Under the pieces are notes generated by a model. It was given only the letters and a program-made list of their open reading frames with translations. It did no database searches and was not told the DNA's origin. 64,000 nucleotides of DNA from Lipingzhangella_A rawalii (lineage in GTDB: Bacteria > Actinomycetota > Actinomycetes > Streptosporangiales > Streptosporangiaceae), in contig NZ_JAVLVT010000008.1 in assembly GCF_031628175.1 (NCBI RefSeq), positions 162,121 through 226,120 on the forward strand. Reading direction: 5' to 3'. Position 1 is the stretch's first letter; every line of letters starts with the position of its first letter. The position numbers and the translations under genes are program-made. Positions 56,952 through 64,000 of the stretch are shown here, one piece after another.

Positions 56952-56957
56952 TAGCCT
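56952..56957 (+). promoter_or_regulatory. -10 box (TAGCCT) of a leaderless promoter for the acetyltransferase
   Basis: TAGCCT is followed by GTCCAGA and the GTG at 56965, the usual leaderless spacing. Confidence 0.55.
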
Positions 56958-56964
56958 GTCCAGA

Positions 56965-57480
56965 GTGTGCATAACTGTTCGCCGGGCCCGGACCCGCGAT
57001 GTCGGTCGTATCCGGGAGTTGATCGGGACCTTTGAATCCGATCGACGAATGTTGGCCAAGAGCGCGGTACAACTTTACGAGGACATCCAGGAGTTCTGGG
57101 TCGCCGACACTCAGGACCGTGAGGTTGTGGGCTGTGGCGCTCTGCATGTCCTGTGGGAGGACCTGGGGGAGGTACGGACCGTTGCCGTGGATCCGTGCGT
57201 CCAGGGCCGTGGGGTGGGTCACCGAATCGTCGCGGAGCTGTTACGAACCGCGCGTATGCTCGGTGTGCGGCGGGTTTTCTGTCTCACCTTCGAAACCGCG
57301 TTCTTCGGAAAGCACGGATTCGAGCCAATCCAGGGGACGCCGGTCTCCGCACGGGTCTATGCGGAACTCCTCCGCTCCTATGATGAGGGGGTCGCCGAGT
57401 TCCTGGACCTGGATCGCGTCAAGCCCAATACTCTGGGCAATACGCGTATGCTGGTGTACCTGGACGAGCCACACTCCTGA
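56965..57480 (+). CDS. argA: Amino-acid N-acetyltransferase (ArgA-like GNAT)
   Basis: This 171-residue GNAT enzyme carries VRTVAVDPCVQGRGVGHRIV (acetyl-CoA loop) and the C-terminal VFCLTFETAFFGKHGFEPIQ. It is of the short amino-acid acetyltransferase type that serves as N-acetylglutamate synthase in mycobacteria, beginning arginine synthesis. GTG start from a leaderless promoter. Substrate inferred from family, no arginine genes nearby. Confidence 0.88.
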   Translation: MCITVRRARTRDVGRIRELIGTFESDRRMLAKSAVQLYEDIQEFWVADTQDREVVGCGALHVLWEDLGEVRTVAVDPCVQGRGVGHRIVAELLRTARMLGVRRVFCLTFETAFFGKHGFEPIQGTPVSARVYAELLRSYDEGVAEFLDLDRVKPNTLGNTRMLVYLDEPHS

Positions 57481-57932
57481 GCGGTGGGGGCACGTCCGTG
57501 GCTTCACGATGGGCACTTCCGGCCGCGCTCCGGGCACACCCCCGGCGGGGGTGAGATTCTGGCCGGTACCAGTTTTTGTGGTCCTGGGTTATTGTCGGAT
57601 GTGACCCGGTGCGCCCGGCGTCCTATCCGGCGGTGCTCGCGCCGACGGTAGTAACCGGGGTGCGGCAGGTATCCGAGTAACCGGGTGTGGGCCGTCCCCC
57701 GCGCCCGATTTCACACATGGGTCGGGAGAATCCGGCTTGGGCAGCGCTGGGTCCCTGTGCTCGTATCGAGGTTGTGGGCTGTATCTTGGGCCCGGTGATC
57801 ATGACGCTCTATCGGTGTCTATGATGGTGTCACCGTGATTGTGGAGCGAGATCCTGTCTCGGGCTGGAACCCCCGGAGGTGCCGCATAGGTAAGCACTCC
57901 ATAAAGTCCCTACAAGGAAGGGGTGGCGTTCG
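57481..57932. other. Gene-free stretch before the small membrane protein
   Basis: No gene or known riboswitch recognised. A TATGAT box at 57820-57825 could start a transcript with a leader of about 100 bases for the gene at 57933. CGGTGATCAT and ATGATGGTGTCACCG around it form an imperfect inverted repeat. Confidence 0.4.
57820..57825 (+). promoter_or_regulatory. -10 box (TATGAT) upstream of the small membrane protein
   Basis: A perfect actinobacterial -10, about 110 bases before the ATG at 57933, lying within an imperfect palindrome that could be an operator. Confidence 0.4.
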
Positions 57933-58205
57933 ATGTGGGACATATTGTCGGCGCTGATCCCCCCGGCCGTGGTCGCGACCGTCTTCTGCACGTTCATCTA
58001 TAAGCTACTGCGTCGGGAGATGGCACCACGAACCTCGGACGGGCGGCTCGTCAGTGAAGCGGAGGCCGCCTCGGGAGCTAACTCCACCTCGGTCGAAACC
58101 GGGGGAACCGGTCACGAGGGCACAGATACCGACGGAGCTTCGAAACCGTCGATGCCGGCCGCCGGAGAAGTTCCGGAGGACGAGACGGGAACGGAGCGCC
58201 CATAG
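57933..58205 (+). CDS. Small single-helix membrane protein
   Basis: This 90-residue protein has one N-terminal helix (LSALIPPAVVATVFCTFIYK) followed by a polar, Glu/Thr-rich tail. CAAGGAAGGGG precedes the ATG. No family is recognised; it lies between the acetyltransferase and lsr2 genes. Likely real from its ribosome site and start. Confidence 0.7.
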   Translation: MWDILSALIPPAVVATVFCTFIYKLLRREMAPRTSDGRLVSEAEAASGANSTSVETGGTGHEGTDTDGASKPSMPAAGEVPEDETGTERP

Positions 58206-58333
58206 CCGTTCGGGAACCGGGAATCATGTCAGGTGCCCGCTCGTTCTCGTGGCGGGAGGGGCCTGACTCCGGGTGTGGCAGGCTTGTGCGAATTGCCCGT
58301 CTCCGGGCCAGGGTCGCTGTTTATTCTTCGTGT

Positions 58334-58352
58334 TGACAATTGTCATTTGACG
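58334..58352. promoter_or_regulatory. Palindrome and promoter region of lsr2
   Basis: TGACAATTGTCA (58334-58345) is a perfect 12-base palindrome, with TTGACA and TTGACG -35-like boxes around it and ATATTA-type -10 candidates at 58371-58376. This A/T-rich patch in a GC-rich genome is a probable operator or self-binding site of Lsr2, which prefers A/T DNA. Confidence 0.5.
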
Positions 58353-58413
58353 TTGTCAGGTATATCTTCGATATTAAGTGCTACTGTCCGGCACTGCTGA
58401 AAGGTTCGTATCC

Positions 58414-58755
58414 ATGGCACAAAAGGTTCAGGTTCTTCTCGTGGATGACCTCGATGGTGGCGAGGCTGAGGAGACCGTACAGTTCGGGATGGACGGCTCC
58501 GCCTACGAGATTGACCTCAGCGCCAAGAACGCCGCACGGCTGCGGGAAGTCCTGGCGCCGTACGTGGAGGTCGCCCGCAAGGCGCCGTCGAAGCCGGCCA
58601 AGGGCAAGCGCCAGCAGCGTAGCCAGCCCAGCCGGGAGCGCAGCGCGGAGATTCGCGCCTGGGCCAAGGCACATGGCAAGCAGGTCAACGAGCGTGGTCG
58701 CATCCCGCAGTCGATCGTTGCCGAGTACGAGGCCGCGACGGGCTCCTCTCGGTAG
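58414..58755 (+). CDS. lsr2: Nucleoid-associated silencer Lsr2
   Basis: This 113-residue protein has the N-terminal dimer domain (VQVLLVDDLDGGEAEETVQF, then YEIDLSAKNAARLREVLAPY) and a C-terminal DNA domain with the A/T-hook-like loop RGRIPQSIVAEYEAA. Lsr2 bridges and silences A/T-rich, often foreign, DNA. The ATG at 58414 follows AAAGG. The normal position is between lysS and clpC, as here. Confidence 0.96.
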   Translation: MAQKVQVLLVDDLDGGEAEETVQFGMDGSAYEIDLSAKNAARLREVLAPYVEVARKAPSKPAKGKRQQRSQPSRERSAEIRAWAKAHGKQVNERGRIPQSIVAEYEAATGSSR

Positions 58756-58997
58756 ACGTCACCGACATTGCGCTGTTCTCGCCCGGTCCCACCGGCAATG
58801 TGCGACCTTCATGTGGAGGCGTGGCGACAGGCCGACAGGCGTAGGGCCCGTCTTGCCGATCTCGGGGCGATCGGTGGGTACGGGTGTGCCGCCGGCCGCC
58901 ACCGGTCTGCGATGTGGCAGGGCCGTGTGTCCACGGCAGCCGGGGCGGCTGGTTGCGGTATGGGTGGCCCCCGTGCGGTGTTCGGTCTCGCCGTCGT

Positions 58998-59034
58998 AAC
59001 GGCCCGTTCTTCGAATTTCGGAGAGCGGGCCGTT
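58998..59034 (+). terminator. Terminator after lsr2
   Basis: AACGGCCCG pairs with CGGGCCGTT, with four more pairs inward (one G-T), giving 13 bp. It lies about 240 bases past the lsr2 stop. Confidence 0.6.
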
Positions 59035-59050
59035 CGCTTGCGGCGTACTT

Positions 59051-59077
59051 GGAACACCACGGCCGTGATTGGTAGTT
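59051..59077 (+). promoter_or_regulatory. Sigma-R/SigH-type promoter candidate for clpC
   Basis: GGAAC (59051-59055), 19 bases, then GTT (59075-59077). This fits the GGAAY-N18-19-GTT promoter of the thiol-oxidative-stress sigma factors. ClpC is a known member of that kind of regulon in actinobacteria, so the site is credible. Confidence 0.5.
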
Positions 59078-59319
59078 GGATGAGGGTGAACGCCCTGATG
59101 TCAGGGAACGTCTCTGACTGAGCGTTCGCCGGAGATCCGTCGGAGGGCCGCGTCGAAAGAGGTGCGTCTGGGTGTCGGAGCGTTCCGCGATCGCGGGGTC
59201 GAGACGTCCGGGTGCTGCCAGCGCCCCCTGGAGGACCTCTGCCTGCAGGGGCCGATTTGCGGAAAGTGGAGGACGGGGCAGCCGTTCCTGCCTGACCGCT
59301 CTGTGAGGAGCGACGAGAG

Positions 59320-61833
<2,514 letters not shown>

Positions 61834-61853
61834 CGCAACCCGAACCGTGCGGC

Positions 61854-61887
61854 GCGTGGGGGCTGGCCACTCGGCCAGCCCCCACGC
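61854..61887. terminator. Terminator after clpC
   Basis: A perfect 15-bp stem (GCGTGGGGGCTGGCC with its complement) and loop ACTC, 21 bases past the clpC stop and facing the convergent mutY gene. Works for either direction. Confidence 0.8.
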
Positions 61888-61996
61888 CCATGTCGGGGCA
61901 GTGTTCCGCGTCTCGTGCAGTGGCCCCGCGCGAGGGGACACAGGCAGCGGCACGGCGAGAGCCGGGCCAGTCGGCACGCCGGCGCCCCGGTGCCGA

Positions 61997-62878
61997 CTAT
62001 CCGGGAAGTGCGAAGCTGTCGTTCGGCAGTGGATCCACGAGCCCGTCATGGATCAGGCCCCGCAGGGCACGGTCGCGCTGGATCGGCTCGTCCCAGGCAC
62101 GCTGGAGCTCACAGCGGGGGACGGGCCCCTCCGCGGACCGCAGCACGGCCAGCAGCCGTCCGCGTACCTGGCGGTCCGTTCCGGCGTAGCGCTGCCCCCG
62201 CCGCGGCTCCCCAGAGTGCTGCGGGTAGCCCTGTTGCCGCCAGGCACACTGCCCGGCCAGGGGGCACTCGCCGCAGCGGGCGGAGCGGGCCGTACACACG
62301 AGCGCCCCCAGCTCCATCACGGCCACTCCCCACCGCGCCGCCACTGCGGGCTCCGGCGGCAGGAGCTCCTGCGCGGTCGTGGCCTCCGCCTTGGTCTGGC
62401 TTTTCGGCGGATACTGAACTCCATCGATGACACGGGCCAGCACCCGGCGGACGTTGGTGTCGAGGATCGCGTGTCGCTGCCCGAAGGCGAAGCTGGCTAC
62501 CGCGGCCGCCGTGTAGGATCCCACCCCCGGGAGTGCCAGCAGCTGAGCGTGCTCCCGCGGGACCTCCCCACCGTGCTCGTCCACGATGGCCCGGGCGCTC
62601 GCGTGCAGATTGAGGGCACGACGGGGGTAGCCCAATCGATCCCACATGCGCACGGCCGCGCCCGGCGGTTCCGCGGCAAGGTCGGCGGGGGTTGGCCACC
62701 GCTCCATCCAGGACTGCCACGCGGGCAGAACACGGGCGACCGGAGTCTGCTGGAGCATGATTTCGCTCACGAGGATGCCCCAGGGTGTGGCATCCGGGCG
62801 GCGCCAGGGCAGGTCACGGGCATGAGTCTCATACCACGCCAGAACCGGTGTGGCGTAGGGATTTTCGGGCAGATGCAA
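61997..62878 (-). CDS. mutY: A/G-specific adenine glycosylase
   Basis: This 293-residue repair enzyme removes adenine paired with 8-oxoguanine. Catalytic Glu39 is in SEIMLQQTPV, helix-hairpin-helix in LPGVGSYTAAAV, Asp140 in ILDTNVRRV. The 4Fe-4S Cys (195, 202, 205, 211) have the C-x6-C-x2-C-x5-C spacing in CTARSARCGECPLAGQC. It is shorter than the E. coli form, lacking a full C-terminal Nudix-like domain, as usual in actinobacteria. Divergent from the next gene. Confidence 0.95.
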   Translation of the reverse strand: MHLPENPYATPVLAWYETHARDLPWRRPDATPWGILVSEIMLQQTPVARVLPAWQSWMERWPTPADLAAEPPGAAVRMWDRLGYPRRALNLHASARAIVDEHGGEVPREHAQLLALPGVGSYTAAAVASFAFGQRHAILDTNVRRVLARVIDGVQYPPKSQTKAEATTAQELLPPEPAVAARWGVAVMELGALVCTARSARCGECPLAGQCAWRQQGYPQHSGEPRRGQRYAGTDRQVRGRLLAVLRSAEGPVPRCELQRAWDEPIQRDRALRGLIHDGLVDPLPNDSFALPG

Positions 62879-62938
62879 TTCGCTATCCCGCGGCGGGTTG
62901 AGTAGGTGTAAAGGTCCTGAACCCGGAATACTACGCCC

Positions 62939-63709
62939 ATGGCTTCAAGCGCTGGACATCCCGGACCGGTCAGTCCGGAGACGTACTGGAAGCGGCGAGT
63001 CTTCGTGCTCGCGGGCCTCTTCGCGATCGTTGCCCTGATCGCGTGGGCAAGCTCAGCGCTGTCCTCCAGCGGTACCGATGACGAGCAGCAGGCCAGTGCC
63101 GACCCCGAGGCGGGCGCGGAGACGGATGAACCCGAGGAGCCCCCGGACCCGGGTCCCACCGGGAACCCGGAGCCGGACACGGACTCCGACGGTGATGCTG
63201 ACGACGACAACGACGAGGACTCCGAGGATTCCGAGGACGAGGACGCGGACTCCGGGGAGGAGTCCGGCCAGGACGGTGACTCCGGATCCACGGGCATCCC
63301 GGAGCCGGAGAGCGCCGAGGATCCCTGCCGCCCGCAGGACATCGTGGTGACCATGGACCTCGCCGAGGACACCTTCACCGGTGGTGCGGATGTGGAGGTC
63401 GAACTGACCGTGGTCAACACGGGTGAGCAGACGTGCACAGTGGATATGGGACCCGAAGAGATGGAGCTGCGGGTCACCTCGGGCGACGATCGGATCTTCT
63501 CCACGGCCGACTGTGCGGATGGCGACGATGCCCAGCCGACGGAGTTGCAGCGTGGTGTCCCCCACACCACCACCGTGACCTGGGACCGTACCCGATCCTG
63601 GAGTGACTGCCGGGACTCGGACCGGACCGCGGGCAACGGTACCTACGTGCTGCGGTTCATCAGCGACTACGACGAGGGTGTGGACAACGAGGTGTTCCGC
63701 CTGCGGTAG
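62939..63709 (+). CDS. Membrane-anchored acidic protein with beta-sandwich-like domain
   Basis: This 256-residue protein has a short cytoplasmic start, one helix (about 19-42, VFVLAGLFAIVALIAWASSA), a very acidic, low-complexity stretch (about 45-125, Asp/Glu/Ser/Pro) and a C-terminal beta-rich domain with four Cys (DPCRPQDIVVTMDLAEDTFT; NTGEQTCTVDMGPEEMELRV; STADCAD; WSDCRD). This type follows mutY in several actinobacteria and is of unknown role. The start may be leaderless (AATACT 6 bases before the ATG). Confidence 0.82.
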   Translation: MASSAGHPGPVSPETYWKRRVFVLAGLFAIVALIAWASSALSSSGTDDEQQASADPEAGAETDEPEEPPDPGPTGNPEPDTDSDGDADDDNDEDSEDSEDEDADSGEESGQDGDSGSTGIPEPESAEDPCRPQDIVVTMDLAEDTFTGGADVEVELTVVNTGEQTCTVDMGPEEMELRVTSGDDRIFSTADCADGDDAQPTELQRGVPHTTTVTWDRTRSWSDCRDSDRTAGNGTYVLRFISDYDEGVDNEVFRLR

Positions 63710-63740
63710 GGCACCGGTCCCGCCCCGGTCGAAGCGCGAG

Positions 63741-63783
63741 GCCCCACCGGCCGCTGGAAATGAATCCGGCCCGCCGGTGGGGC
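63741..63783 (+). terminator. Terminator after the acidic membrane protein
   Basis: GCCCCACCGG pairs with CCGGTGGGGC over a 23-base loop, about 30 bases after the stop. Confidence 0.6.
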
Positions 63784-64000
63784 TGTCGATTGAGGTTAGG
63801 CCGTGCCTTTCGGGAGGTCTGCGGGCTGCGGTGCTGGTCGGGTCGCACCGGTGGGCGTGGGCGCAGGCCGGGAGCCGGGCACTCTCCCCGGATGCCGCAT
63901 GGGGGCTGCTGGCTGCGCCGATGCGCGCCGATCCACCCAGGCGAGGCCCGAGGGAACGCAGCCGCATCCGTCCGTGGGCCGTGGTGGGGGTGCTCCCCCT
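63784..64000. other. Right end of the window
   Basis: No gene with a supported start or family was identified. The last bases (GTGGTGGGGGTGCTCCCCC) resemble the beginning of the GGGGCGCTCCCCC block of the interspersed element, so a third copy may start here and be cut by the window edge. Confidence 0.4.

Larger units (their letters stand above)
56472..56964. other. Gene-free stretch between the HTH and acetyltransferase genes
   Basis: Only a terminator hairpin at 56511-56546 and the -10 box for the next gene were found. Open frames on both strands lack start signals and domains. Confidence 0.5.
58756..59319. other. Gap between lsr2 and clpC
   Basis: Contains the lsr2 terminator (58998-59034), an ECF-type promoter candidate (59051-59077) and a perfect palindrome CCCTGA-TG-TCAGGG (59093-59106). 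Open frames in it are not supported by start sites. Confidence 0.5.

Noticed and set aside
57560..57932. Possible c-di-AMP (ydaO-type) riboswitch before the small membrane protein
   Set aside because: Some GTAACCGG-like words occur, but the ordered conserved blocks of the riboswitch are not present.
63791..63812. IdeR/DmdR-like iron box (TGAGGTTAGGC) near the right end
   Set aside because: Only the left half fits; the right half is poor, and no gene follows within the window.

Overview
The window is high-GC actinobacterial chromosome. Gene content and order point to a Nocardiopsaceae-like organism: bldC, a DUF3073 protein, purM/purF, mshD, glnR, rex and the hem operon; then a fol, pan, nad, coaX, lysS, lsr2, clpC, mutY backbone that also runs in this order in Streptomyces relatives. 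Starts are often GTG and sometimes TTG. Many genes have a TANNNT-type -10 box 6-7 bases before the start codon, the mark of leaderless mRNAs. It is ordinary chromosomal core with small accessory patches. There is no CRISPR array, prophage or intact insertion sequence.

Layout. 1-5.4 kb: a CBS/BON protein (cut by the window edge) and a double universal stress protein, each preceded by a DosR/DevR-like palindrome; a WYL regulator; a small membrane-anchored protein; an AbgT transporter. 5.4-12.6 kb: a gene-poor stretch with a repeat element, tRNA-Ser(GCU), a SigE-family sigma factor, DUF6504, two proteins built from four DivIVA-like repeats each, a lipoprotein amidase, an acidic repeat protein, BldC, an unknown conserved protein and DUF3073. 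12.7-24.5 kb: purM-purF-SCP-like; a PhoU-like DUF47 protein convergent to pstC-pstA-pstB (PHO box, no pstS); mshD; a Pro/Thr-repeat surface protein; a scarred region with a DUF397 remnant; glnR; a MoaD-like/glutaredoxin-like pair. 24.5-33.6 kb: rex-hemA-hemC-hemD-hemB, a primase/polymerase-like protein, hemL and a histidine phosphatase. 33.7-39.6 kb: ribosomal protein bS22, an SDR-like protein, a HAD hydrolase, a membrane-ABM fusion, an LmeA-like protein and a cysteine-rich leader peptide before rhodanese-DUF1416. 39.7-47.5 kb: a 722-residue unknown, folP-SnoaL-like-folB-folK-DUF3180 and two PH-domain membrane proteins. 47.8-64 kb: a short chaplin, DUF2520, panC, a fused nadB-nadC, coaX, lysS, a small LuxR-type regulator, an N-acetyltransferase, lsr2, clpC, mutY and an anchored acidic protein.

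How the genes work together. The hem block makes tetrapyrroles from glutamyl-tRNA and carries the NADH sensor Rex at its head. DUF2520, panC and coaX supply pantothenate and the first step of CoA synthesis, with NAD synthesis (nadB-nadC) between them. The fol genes form a tightly overlapping operon. pst and DUF47 handle phosphate under a PHO box. GlnR is the global nitrogen regulator and Lsr2 a nucleoid silencer. The points most worth a second look are the paired DosR-like boxes, the leaderless cysteine leader peptide, the nadB-nadC fusion, the 722-residue protein that looks like a P-loop ATPase without its P-loop, the repeat element shared by 5.8 kb and 53.7 kb, and the two four-repeat DivIVA-like paralogues.
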